A stretch of 11,076 bases of DNA. It comes from Polaromonas sp. (GTDB lineage Bacteria > Pseudomonadota > Gammaproteobacteria > Burkholderiales > Burkholderiaceae_C). Numbering within the stretch: the stretch's first letter is position 1; every line of letters starts with the position of its first letter. The notes under the pieces were generated by a model. The model made no database searches. It saw only the letters and a list, made by a program, of their open reading frames with translations, and was not told the DNA's origin. Positions 1 through 6,930 of the stretch are shown in pieces. The position numbers and the translations under genes were made by a program. The stretch is from the NCBI GenBank assembly GCA_023259235.1, contig JAHFQQ010000100.1:1-11076 (forward strand), in the 5' to 3' direction.

Positions 1-18
1 GAATTCGTCTTCGAATTC
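1..18. repeat. Short perfect inverted repeat downstream of the tetR gene
   Basis: Seven-base arms (GAATTCG at 1-7 and CGAATTC at 12-18) flank a 4-base centre. Each arm contains an EcoRI site. The repeat lies about 40 bases past the stop of the minus-strand TetR gene, so it could be the stem of a transcription terminator. The bases that would form a U-tract lie outside the window, so this cannot be judged. It could also be coincidence at the window edge. Confidence 0.35.
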
Positions 19-59
19 AGGGATTGGAATTATTTTCGGATGTGGGGTCGAAGCTTGGG

Positions 60-776
60 TCATGACTGTGATTGTCGCGCCAGCGGCGGTGTCTGCACAA
101 AAAGCGCCATGGCGGCATCTGTCAGATCATCCAGAGACGCACCTTTTTTGTCATCAAACCACTGCACCGACCAGTTGAGGGCACCGAAGATCAGCAGGCG
201 CGCCAGCTTGACCGGGCCCTTGATCCGACCTTTTTTACTCAGGGCCTTGAACACCGGCTGCCACAGCGCCTCGTAATCGCCCTGCAGTCTGGCCAGCAAT
301 GCACGCTGCCGGGTTGTGAGGGACCGCGCCTCGTACAGCATCACCGGGATGAAATCGCTGCCCGGACCCAGAAGAACGTCGAAGTGATTGCGGATCAACA
401 GGCGCAGCAAGGTGCAGGCATCGGGCGACGATTGCGCTGCGGCTTGCAGCGCCGCCGTCTGCCAGGCGATGGCTGAACGCATGCCCTCGTCCATCACCGC
501 ATACAACAGCGCACCCTTGCTTTTGAAGTGATAAAACGGTGAACCGCTGTGCATGCCCGCAGCCGCCGCGATGTCGCGTGTGCTGGTGCCATCAAAACCC
601 TTGCGGCGAAACAGCCGCGCAGCCGCATTGACCAGTTCGACCCGCCGGTTGCCGTCGTCGCGTTCATCAGGCGTTTTACGCGGGCGACCTCGCGGCCGCT
701 TTGCAGCGACGGGTTCGTTGGCGACGGTGACGGGCGCGGTAATGGCGCCGCGGGTGCGTGCGACGGTTTGGTCCAT
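60..776 (-). CDS. TetR/AcrR-family transcriptional regulator
   Basis: This 238-residue protein is a one-component repressor-type regulator. The N-terminal helix-turn-helix spans about residues 47-95, with the typical pattern ending in SPFYHFKSKGALLYAVM. Before it is a basic segment, KRPRGRPRK (26-34), which resembles an AT-hook. The C-terminal ligand domain ends with NWSVQWFDDKKG, a pattern common in TetR proteins that sense acyl-CoA or other lipid-like ligands. I chose the ATG at 776; an in-frame TTG at 794 would add six residues, and neither has a clear ribosome binding site. A 30-bp inverted repeat at 803-832 lies just upstream and suggests autoregulation. Its place at the end of the paa genes suggests a PaaR-like regulator responding to phenylacetyl-CoA. 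That role is inference, because a flavin reductase gene lies between them and I see no second copy of the operator. Confidence 0.9.
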   Translation of the reverse strand: MDQTVARTRGAITAPVTVANEPVAAKRPRGRPRKTPDERDDGNRRVELVNAAARLFRRKGFDGTSTRDIAAAAGMHSGSPFYHFKSKGALLYAVMDEGMRSAIAWQTAALQAAAQSSPDACTLLRLLIRNHFDVLLGPGSDFIPVMLYEARSLTTRQRALLARLQGDYEALWQPVFKALSKKGRIKGPVKLARLLIFGALNWSVQWFDDKKGASLDDLTDAAMALFVQTPPLARQSQS

Positions 777-802
777 GACGACAGACCATAGCAAATGACG
801 CT

Positions 803-832
803 ATTTTTAGCAAGCATTCGCTTCGTAAAAAT
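803..832. promoter_or_regulatory. Candidate TetR operator, imperfect 30-bp inverted repeat
   Basis: The left arm ATTTTTAGCAAGC (803-815) and right arm GCTTCGTAAAAAT (820-832) are reverse complements at 11 of 13 positions around a 4-base centre. The centre is about 42 bases upstream of the regulator's ATG at 776, where a self-repressing TetR protein would bind. A smaller repeat, GCTA-4-TAGC at 800-811, overlaps its left edge. The AT-rich arms stand out from the GC-rich surroundings and may also contain promoter elements for the regulator gene. Operator function is inferred from position and symmetry only. Confidence 0.5.
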
Positions 833-867
833 CGATCAACGGGATTCCGGATGACAATCGACTGCCG

Positions 868-938
868 CCAGCCGGCCGCCCTGCCCCAAATATGCGCTGG
901 AATGTGCCACACTGTTTGGCGCGCAAACTGCCGGCTGG
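868..938. repeat. Perfect 9-bp inverted repeat with 53-base spacer in the leader of the flavin reductase gene
   Basis: CCAGCCGGC at 868-876 is exactly complementary to GCCGGCTGG at 930-938. Within the spacer is a second small repeat, GTTTG-5-CAAAC, at 914-928. If this stretch is transcribed it could form a long hairpin about 50 bases before the flavin reductase ATG. It does not resemble the FMN riboswitch consensus as I know it. Both arms contain the self-complementary GCCGGC, so chance in GC-rich DNA remains possible. Confidence 0.3.
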
Positions 939-989
939 TCAACGCCACGAAGGCGAACTTGTCGCAATGCAGCGCATGGAGGCTTCAAA

Positions 990-1526
990 ATGGCAAAGCG
1001 TGTGTTTCCCTTGTCCAAGGTTTATGGCCTGCTGGAGCCAGGGCCGGTGGTGCTGCTCACCACCGCGCACAAAGGCAAGGCCAACATCATGACGATGTCG
1101 TGGCACACCATGCTAGAGTTCGAGCCGCCGCTGGTGGGCTGCGTCGTCAGCAACCGCGACTTCAGTTTCGATGCGCTCAAGGCGACACGTCAATGCGTAC
1201 TCAACATCCCGACCGCGGCGATGGCCCCAACGGTGGTGGGCTGCGGCAACACCTCAGGCCGTCGCGTGGACAAGTTCGAATCCTTTGGCCTGACGCGGGT
1301 TCCGGCGTCGCTGGTCGGCGCGCCGCTGATCGCCGAGTGCTACGCCAGCCTGGAATGCCGGGTAGCCGACACGCGACTGATGAACCGCTACAACTTCTTC
1401 GTGCTCGAAGTGCTGAAAGCATGGATCGACCCTGCCTGCAAAGACCCGTGCACACTTCATCACCGTGGCCGGGGCGTTTTCATGGTGAGCGGCGAGACGA
1501 TCAGGCTGCCGTCAAAAATGAGGTGA
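990..1526 (+). CDS. Flavin reductase family protein (FMN-binding split barrel)
   Basis: This 178-residue protein matches the flavin reductase-like family (DIM6/NTAB type), whose members bind FMN in a split beta-barrel and either reduce free flavin with NAD(P)H or act as small flavoproteins. Recognisable family features are the N-terminal strand pattern PGPVVLLTTAHKGKANIMTM with SWHTMLEFEPPLVG (about residues 18-50), and the SGRRVDKFESFGL segment near the middle. A strong ribosome binding site, GGAGG, lies seven bases before the ATG. The gene is the only one on the plus strand. It is divergent from the TetR gene and convergent with the end of paaE. It is not a standard paa gene: the epoxidase gets its electrons from PaaE. 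Its substrate and its link to the pathway are unknown. Confidence 0.85.
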   Translation: MAKRVFPLSKVYGLLEPGPVVLLTTAHKGKANIMTMSWHTMLEFEPPLVGCVVSNRDFSFDALKATRQCVLNIPTAAMAPTVVGCGNTSGRRVDKFESFGLTRVPASLVGAPLIAECYASLECRVADTRLMNRYNFFVLEVLKAWIDPACKDPCTLHHRGRGVFMVSGETIRLPSKMR

Positions 1527-1553
1527 CCTGAGCAACGCAACCCGCCTCAGTCA
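1512..1553 (-). terminator. Possible terminator for the minus-strand paa operon
   Basis: On the minus strand, TGACTGAG pairs with CTCAGGTCA (1553-1524) with one bulged base and a 13-base loop. The stem is followed, after a few bases, by a run of five T (1518-1514). It lies about 140 bases past the paaE stop and its T-run is inside the 3' end of the convergent flavin reductase gene. The plus strand has no T-run after the stem. The stem is short and the T-run is offset, so the call is weak. Confidence 0.35.
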
Positions 1554-1692
1554 AAAGATGCAATCCTGCGCATGTCGTGCCCCTGCCGTGCAGGCCACAG
1601 CGACCGCGATGCAGCGCCGTCCTGGTGATCCGCACTCCACTCATGCCTGAAGCACGCGCAGAGCGTCACGCTTGGTCTGGCAGGCGTGGACG

Positions 1693-2796
1693 TCAGCGCT
1701 CGTCGTAACTCACCGTCAAGTGGTCGCTGGTCGGACGCGACTGACAAGACAGCACAAAACCCTGCTCGGTTTCCCAGGGTTCCAGGCCAAAGTTCTTGTC
1801 CATTTCGACGCTGCCGTCCATCACCTTTGCGCGGCAGGTGCAGCAAACGCCGGCCTTGCATGAGTAAGGCAGATCCAGTCCCGCGGCCAGCGCTACATCC
1901 AGCACATGCTGGTCGGGACTCATCTGCAGCGCGTGCGCCTTGCCGTCAAGTACCACGGTCAGGGCCACCTGGCCACTGGCGGGGAGCTTCAGGCTGGCCA
2001 CCGCGGCCTGGCGCGCTTCAGGGGTGAGGGCCTCCAGCGTAGGCGATGTAAAGCGTTCGGCATGCACCCGTTTGGCGGGCACGCCGGCTTCGATCAGGGC
2101 CTTTTGCGTGGCCTCGATCATGGCCTCCGGCCCGCAGACAAAGACCTCGTCCATGCTGCCCACCGGCAGCAGGGCATCAATGATGGCGCGCACCTTGTCG
2201 GCATCAATGCGGCCTTGCAGCAAATCAACCTCCTGTGCCTGGCGCGACAGGATGTGTATCAGCGTCAAACGGCCGGGAAAGCGGTCCTTGAGATCCTGCA
2301 AGGCTTCATTGAACATCACCGTTGCCATGCTGCGATTGCCATAGACCAGGGTGAATCTGGAATCCGGCTGGTCTTCCAGCGTGCTGGCCATGATCGACAG
2401 AATCGGCGTAATACCCGAGCCCGCCGCAAAACCGACGCGGTGCAGGGCGCGTGGCCGCCTGGAAACAAAGCGCCCGTCCGGTGGCATGACGGCCAGGGTG
2501 TCGCCCGCCTTGAGGCTTTCCGTCGCCCAATTGGAGAACACGCCGCCTTGCATCGGACGAATGCCCACCACCAGCTCACGGGTTCGTTTGAAGTGGCCGC
2601 GGGTGCAGCAAATCGAGTAATTGCGGCGCACATCCGCGCCGTTGATGCGCGTGTGCAGCGTCAGATACTGGCCAGGCTGAAAGTCAAAACGCTCCTGCAA
2701 CGTCTCGGGCACTGTCAGGGCGATGGCGGCAGACCCTGCAGCTTCGGGGGTGACGCTGGAAACGCGCAGGTCGTAGAAACGGGGGGACGTGGACAT
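1693..2796 (-). CDS. paaE: Phenylacetyl-CoA 1,2-epoxidase reductase subunit PaaE
   Basis: PaaE passes electrons from NADPH through FAD and a 2Fe-2S cluster to the di-iron oxygenase PaaA. The 367-residue protein shows the full order of domains: a ferredoxin-reductase FAD domain with RNYS (58-61), an NAD(P)-binding domain with GSGITP (from 127) and CGP (221-223), and a C-terminal plant-type ferredoxin domain with Cys313, Cys318, Cys321 and Cys351 as cluster ligands. Its length is close to that of the E. coli protein. The start ATG gives the usual MSTSPRFYDL beginning. It lies 22 bases after the paaD stop but has no clear ribosome binding site, so it probably depends on coupling to paaD. It is the last gene of the paaABCDE block. 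Some authors call it paaK. Confidence 0.96.
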   Translation of the reverse strand: MSTSPRFYDLRVSSVTPEAAGSAAIALTVPETLQERFDFQPGQYLTLHTRINGADVRRNYSICCTRGHFKRTRELVVGIRPMQGGVFSNWATESLKAGDTLAVMPPDGRFVSRRPRALHRVGFAAGSGITPILSIMASTLEDQPDSRFTLVYGNRSMATVMFNEALQDLKDRFPGRLTLIHILSRQAQEVDLLQGRIDADKVRAIIDALLPVGSMDEVFVCGPEAMIEATQKALIEAGVPAKRVHAERFTSPTLEALTPEARQAAVASLKLPASGQVALTVVLDGKAHALQMSPDQHVLDVALAAGLDLPYSCKAGVCCTCRAKVMDGSVEMDKNFGLEPWETEQGFVLSCQSRPTSDHLTVSYDER

Positions 2797-2818
2797 GATG
2801 GTTGAGCGTGAACGCGGT

Positions 2819-3391
2819 TTAATAGGGTTTGAAGTAATCAAAGGGTTCCAGACAGTCCAGGCAGCGGTACAGCGCCTTGCAGGCGGTTGAGCCAAAGTGC
2901 GACGTCTCCGTCGTATTGCTTGAACCGCATTGCGGGCAAGCCACCGCCGGTTGTTCGCTACCTGCTATTTTTCTGGGAGCAAACTGGACCGGTTTTCCGC
3001 CTGAGCCTGCGCAGGCGCGCGGATGTGGCGGCGCAATGCCGTAGCCGCGCAGTTTGTCTCGTGCCTCGGGGGTCATCCAGTCGGTGGACCAGGCTGGCGC
3101 GAGCCGGGTCACCACACGTGCGGCGACACCCGCCTGGGCCAGCGCACCGGTTACGTCGTCTGCCATCTGGCTCATGGCCGGGCAGCCGCTGTAGGTGGGC
3201 GTAATGACCACCTCCAGCCCGGCCGCAGCCTGACGTACCGCCCGTAAAATACCCATTTCGCGCAGGTTCACTACCGGAATTTCCGGATCAGTCACGGCTT
3301 CAAGCAGGTTCCAGATGGCGTAGTGCGGCTCAAGTGGCAGCTTCTTGACTATCGGGCCGTCGGGCAGGCAATCAGTGGCAACGGGCTCCAT
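2819..3391 (-). CDS. paaD: Phenylacetate degradation protein PaaD (MIP18/DUF59 family, epoxidase maturation factor)
   Basis: PaaD is needed for a working epoxidase but is not part of the purified complex; its family is linked to iron-sulfur cluster assembly. The 190-residue protein has the MIP18 domain with TDPEIPV (34-40) and the conserved TPTYSGCPA (64-72, Cys70). A C-terminal zinc-ribbon-like part carries CPQC (152-155), Cys171 and CLDC (177-180), and ends in FDYFKPY as PaaD proteins do. The ATG follows the paaC stop by five bases, with AAGG as a ribosome binding site that overlaps the paaC stop. Position between paaC and paaE is the canonical one. It is slightly long because of a 20-residue N-terminal lead before the domain. 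Confidence 0.96.
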   Translation of the reverse strand: MEPVATDCLPDGPIVKKLPLEPHYAIWNLLEAVTDPEIPVVNLREMGILRAVRQAAAGLEVVITPTYSGCPAMSQMADDVTGALAQAGVAARVVTRLAPAWSTDWMTPEARDKLRGYGIAPPHPRACAGSGGKPVQFAPRKIAGSEQPAVACPQCGSSNTTETSHFGSTACKALYRCLDCLEPFDYFKPY

Positions 3392-3396
3392 GGGCC

Positions 3397-4182
3397 TTAC
3401 CAGACGGCTTCGGGGTGGGCGCGTGCAAGGCTCTGCATCTCGGCCAGCACAAAACCCAGGTGCTCGGAATGCACGCCGAGCTTGCCGGTGGAAACATGGC
3501 CGCTATCGGACGGGCGCTTCAAGGTGGCCTCGGCCAGCGCGTCGTCCACCAGCTCATTCCAGGCAGCTTGAAGTTGCCGGGTATCGGCACCCATGCCAGC
3601 CTTGACTGCCGCAGTTTCCATGGCACTGGGTGTCCAGTATTCCTGTGTGTATGGCATCAAATGGTTCAGGGCCGCCTGCATTCTTGCATGCGATTCGGCG
3701 GTGCCGTCACCCAGGCGCAACAGCCAGTCGCGCGCGTGGCGCAGATGGTACTGGGCTTCCTTGGACGACTTGCCTGCGATGGCGGCAAGTTGCGCATCCG
3801 CGGAGGCCTTGAGCGCCTCCCACACCAGCACCATCAGCGCGCTGTAAAGAAAATTGCGTGCGATCGTCACTGCGTAGTCGCGGTCACCCGCCGTAGTGGG
3901 GGCCAGCGCAGTGCTGTGCGGCAATTCCAGCAGTGTGTAGTTCTTGAAGTCTGGCACGTCCCGAAAGTAGGCCAGCAGGTCTTCGGTGGTGCGGCCATCC
4001 TTGCGCAGGGCGCTTACATGCTGGTAGAGCAAACGCGCCTGGCCAATCAGGTCCAGGCTGTTGTTGGACAGCGCCAGGTCTTCTTCAAGCACTGGCCCGT
4101 GGCCGCACCACTGGGCATTGCGCTGGCCGAGGATGACGGCGTTGTCGGCCAGGTGCAGCAGGTAGTCTTGATAGGCTGCCAT
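3397..4182 (-). CDS. paaC: Phenylacetyl-CoA 1,2-epoxidase subunit PaaC
   Basis: PaaC is the structural partner of the catalytic subunit PaaA; the two form the core of the epoxidase. It has the ferritin-like four-helix fold but, in the family, no working di-iron site. The 261-residue sequence begins MAAYQDYLLHLADNAVILGQ and contains LEEDLALSNNSLDLIGQAR (about 32-50) and a helical central part with RHARDWLLRLGDG, all typical of PaaC. Full length is normal for the family. Its ATG shares one base with the paaB stop (TAATG), so translation of the two is probably coupled and their amounts matched, as a complex needs. Confidence 0.96.
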   Translation of the reverse strand: MAAYQDYLLHLADNAVILGQRNAQWCGHGPVLEEDLALSNNSLDLIGQARLLYQHVSALRKDGRTTEDLLAYFRDVPDFKNYTLLELPHSTALAPTTAGDRDYAVTIARNFLYSALMVLVWEALKASADAQLAAIAGKSSKEAQYHLRHARDWLLRLGDGTAESHARMQAALNHLMPYTQEYWTPSAMETAAVKAGMGADTRQLQAAWNELVDDALAEATLKRPSDSGHVSTGKLGVHSEHLGFVLAEMQSLARAHPEAVW

Positions 4183-4478
4183 TACATGTGCCCCACTTCC
4201 TCTGGAATTTCGTAAAAGGTCGGGTGGCGATAGATTTTGTCAGCGGCAGGGTCGAACATGGAGTCTTTGTCATCTGGCGCGCTGGCGGTGATGCTTTTGG
4301 AGGGCACCACCCAGATGCTCACGCCTTCCTGGCGCCGGGTATATACGTCGCGCGCCATTTGCAGGGCTTGCCGGGCATCAGCGGCATGCAGGCTGCCGCA
4401 GTGTTTGTGCTCCAGACCCTGTTTGCTGCGGACAAAGACTTCCCAGAGTGGCCAATCTTTCAGTGCTGGAGTGTTCAT
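4182..4478 (-). CDS. paaB: Phenylacetyl-CoA 1,2-epoxidase subunit PaaB
   Basis: PaaB is the small non-catalytic subunit that bridges PaaAC units and is needed for activity. The 98-residue sequence is full length and begins with a short lead followed by WPLWEVFVRSKQGLEHKHCG (about 9-28), a strongly conserved PaaB segment. It continues through VYTRRQEGVSIWVVPS and ends with KIYRHPTFYEIPEEVGHM, again typical. The ATG overlaps the paaA stop by four bases (ATGA), with AAGGA about six bases upstream. No membrane segment or signal peptide is seen; the complex is cytoplasmic. Confidence 0.96.
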   Translation of the reverse strand: MNTPALKDWPLWEVFVRSKQGLEHKHCGSLHAADARQALQMARDVYTRRQEGVSIWVVPSKSITASAPDDKDSMFDPAADKIYRHPTFYEIPEEVGHM

Positions 4479-5545
4479 GCTGCTTCCTTGGCTTGATTGG
4501 TTGAGGACAGGGCAGAATTGCTACGCAATTCGTCGTCTGTCCCGTGAGGTTTTTCGTTTTGACGTTTACGGGCATAGGCCAGCGCGGCTTCGCGCACCCA
4601 TCGGCCGTCGTTGTGGGCTTTGACACGGGTCGCCAGGCGTTCGTGGTTGCAGGGGCCGTTGCCGTTGACCGTGCTCCAGAACTCGTCCCAGTCAATCTCG
4701 CCATAGTCATGGTGCTGCCGCTCTTCGTTCCACTTGAGTTTCGGGTCGGGCAGGGTCACGCCCAGCACCCTGGCCTGGGGCACGGTGGCATCGATGAATT
4801 TCTGGCGCAGCTCGTCATTGCCGATGCGCTTGATGCCCCAGCGCATCGCTTGCCCGCTGTTCGGACTGTCGGCATCCGGCGGGCCAAACATGGCCAGACA
4901 CTTCCACCAGAAGCGGTTGACCGCATCCTGCACCATGGCTTTTTGCCCGGCGGTGCCCTGCATCATGACCAGCAAGGCTTCGTAACCCTGGCGCTGGTGA
5001 AACGACTCTTCCTTGCAGACGCGAATCATGGCGCGGGCATACGGCCCGAAGCTGCAGCGGCACAGCGGAATCTGGTTCATGATGGCCGCGCCATCAACCA
5101 GCCAGCCAATCACGCCGACATCGGCCCAGGTGAGTGTCGGGTAGTTGAAGATCGAGCTGTATTTGGCCTTGCCGCTGTGCAGGTCGTCCAGCATCTGGTC
5201 GCGGCCTTGGCCCAGGGTTTCAGCGGCGCTGTAGAGGTACAGGCCGTGTCCGCCCTCATCCTGCACCTTGGCAATAAGAATTGCCTTGCGTTTGAGGCTG
5301 GGGGCGCGGCTGATCCAGTTGCCCTCGGGCAGCATGCCGACAATTTCGCTGTGCGCGTGCTGGCTGATCTGGCGCACCAGCGTTTTGCGGTAGGCCTCGG
5401 GCATCCAGTCCTGCGGCTCGATCTTGCCATCGGCGTCGATCCTTGCGTCAAAGCGCGCCTGAAACTCCGGATTTTCAAGTGAAGCCGGATGAGGCACCTT
5501 TTTCTGGCCCGGGGTTTCCTGGACATTGAATGACTGTGTGTACAT
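4475..5545 (-). CDS. paaA: Phenylacetyl-CoA 1,2-epoxidase catalytic subunit PaaA
   Basis: PaaA is the di-iron oxygenase subunit that inserts one oxygen atom into the aromatic ring of phenylacetyl-CoA, giving the 1,2-epoxide. In the 356-residue protein the likely iron ligands sit in Glu67 (HSEIVG), Glu97-x2-His100 (DEGGH) and Glu180-x2-His183 (EESFH), the expected pattern for bacterial di-iron enzymes. The ATG at 5545 was chosen because AGGAGG lies eight bases upstream; an upstream in-frame start would add twelve unrelated residues. The protein is longer than the roughly 310-residue E. coli PaaA. Much of the excess is a polar tail after about residue 330 (KRQNEKPHGTDDEL onward), which is probably flexible. 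The gene begins 59 bases after paaK. Confidence 0.97.
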   Translation of the reverse strand: MYTQSFNVQETPGQKKVPHPASLENPEFQARFDARIDADGKIEPQDWMPEAYRKTLVRQISQHAHSEIVGMLPEGNWISRAPSLKRKAILIAKVQDEGGHGLYLYSAAETLGQGRDQMLDDLHSGKAKYSSIFNYPTLTWADVGVIGWLVDGAAIMNQIPLCRCSFGPYARAMIRVCKEESFHQRQGYEALLVMMQGTAGQKAMVQDAVNRFWWKCLAMFGPPDADSPNSGQAMRWGIKRIGNDELRQKFIDATVPQARVLGVTLPDPKLKWNEERQHHDYGEIDWDEFWSTVNGNGPCNHERLATRVKAHNDGRWVREAALAYARKRQNEKPHGTDDELRSNSALSSTNQAKEAA

Positions 5546-5604
5546 GAAAATTGCCTCCTGTGGATGTAGGAAATGCTTCAATCAGCCAGCCACGCCCGGT
5601 CCTT

Positions 5605-6930
5605 TCAGATCTGCTTCGGGCGCTCATCGATCAGACGCCTGGCCTTGCCGGTCAGCGTGCGCGGAATCGAGTCATGATCCAGCACCGTGATGTGCGTTGA
5701 AATGCCAATGATGGTCTTGATGTGATGCTGCAATTCCTTGCCGATGGCTGCCACATCTGATTGCGGCAACGTCCCCGAAACTTCGCGCTGCAGTTCGCAG
5801 CGCACTTCGACGTTGTCCAGGTGACCGTCGCGACTGACAAATATCTGATAGGTGCCGCCCAGACGCTTGTCGCGCAATATCTGTTCTTCGATTTGCGTCG
5901 GGAACACGTTGACACCACGGATGATCAGCATGTCATCGGAGCGACCGGTAATACGGTCCATACGGCGGAAACTGCGTGAAGTGGGAGGAAGCAGGCGCGT
6001 CAGGTCGCGCGTGCGGTAGCGGATGACCGGCATGGCCTGCTTGGTCAGGGAGGTGAACACCAGCTCACCCTGCTCACCATCGGGCAGCACTTCGCCGGTC
6101 TCCGGATTGATGATTTCCGGGTAGAAATGGTCTTCCCAGACCACCAGTCCGTCCTTGGATTCTATGCACTCACAGGCCACGCCGGGCCCCATGACCTCCG
6201 TCAAGCCGTAGATGTCAATGGCATCGAGGCCGAGTTTTTTCTCGATCTCCCTGCGCATGCCCTGGCCCCAGGGCTCGGCGCCAAAAATCCCGATCTTGAG
6301 AGAGATTTCTTCCGGCGCAATGCCCAGACGTTCAAACTCTTCGGCAATCACGAGCGAATACGAGGGCGTGACCATGATGATGCTCGGCTTGAAGTCCTGA
6401 ATCAGCTGCACCTGCTTCTCGGTTTGGCCGCCTGACATGGGCACCACCAGACAGCCCAGGCGCTCGGCACCGTAGTGCGCGCCCAGGCCACCCGTGAAAA
6501 GACCATACCCGTAGGCTACATGGCATATGTCACCCGGGCGGCCGCCGGCGGCACGAATGGAGCGCGCCATCAGATTGGCCCAGGTGTCAATGTCCTCACG
6601 GGTGTAGCCCACCACAATCGGCTGGCCAGTGGTGCCTGATGACGCATGCACGCGCGACACCTGATCGCGCGGCACGGCAAAGAGCCCGAACGGGTAGTTG
6701 TCGCGCAGGTCAAGCTTGGTGGTGAATGGGAACCTGCTCAGGTCAGCCAGCGTTTTCAGGTCGTCCGGATGCACGCCCTTGGCGTCGCATTTTGCTCTGA
6801 AGTGCGCGACGTTGTTGTAAGCGTGGCTGATCGACCATTGCAGGCGTTGCAGTTGCAGCGCTGCGATTTCGTCACGGCTGGCGGTTTCAATGGGATCGAG
6901 CTCACCTGGCTTGGGTTGTTTGGCGGTCAT
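5605..6930 (-). CDS. paaK: Phenylacetate-CoA ligase PaaK
   Basis: PaaK activates phenylacetate with ATP and coenzyme A to phenylacetyl-CoA, the first step of the pathway, in the cytoplasm. The 441-residue protein is of usual length for this branch of the adenylate-forming enzymes. It shows the ATP-binding loop SSGTTGQP (97-104), YGLTEVMGPG (241-250), RYRTRDL (304-310), the hinge region near GRSDDMLIIRGVNVFP (329-344) and the C-terminal TGKARR with the catalytic lysine (Lys429). AAGGAG lies six bases before the ATG. The first 29 bases overlap the end of paaI in another frame, so the two are likely translationally coupled. Its place inside the operon, ahead of the epoxidase genes, puts substrate activation and ring attack under the same control. 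Confidence 0.97.
   Translation of the reverse strand: MTAKQPKPGELDPIETASRDEIAALQLQRLQWSISHAYNNVAHFRAKCDAKGVHPDDLKTLADLSRFPFTTKLDLRDNYPFGLFAVPRDQVSRVHASSGTTGQPIVVGYTREDIDTWANLMARSIRAAGGRPGDICHVAYGYGLFTGGLGAHYGAERLGCLVVPMSGGQTEKQVQLIQDFKPSIIMVTPSYSLVIAEEFERLGIAPEEISLKIGIFGAEPWGQGMRREIEKKLGLDAIDIYGLTEVMGPGVACECIESKDGLVVWEDHFYPEIINPETGEVLPDGEQGELVFTSLTKQAMPVIRYRTRDLTRLLPPTSRSFRRMDRITGRSDDMLIIRGVNVFPTQIEEQILRDKRLGGTYQIFVSRDGHLDNVEVRCELQREVSGTLPQSDVAAIGKELQHHIKTIIGISTHITVLDHDSIPRTLTGKARRLIDERPKQI

Noticed and set aside
1..56. EcoRI sites at 1-6 and 13-18 and a HindIII site at 51-56, suggesting cloning-vector sequence
   Set aside because: No vector or polylinker sequence is recognisable around them, and the TetR gene reads through normally to its stop. 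The sites can occur by chance.
1582..1594. Small hairpin CCTGC-3-GCAGG downstream of paaE
   Set aside because: The stem is only five base pairs and no T-run follows on either strand, so it does not support a terminator call.
1547..1861. A 104-codon minus-strand frame over the paaE end and the space behind it
   Set aside because: It overlaps paaE in another frame, has no ribosome binding site that I can see, and its arginine-rich translation looks non-coding.
1906..2805. A 299-codon open frame on the plus strand
   Set aside because: It is the shadow of paaE, whose motifs and cluster ligands are complete on the other strand.
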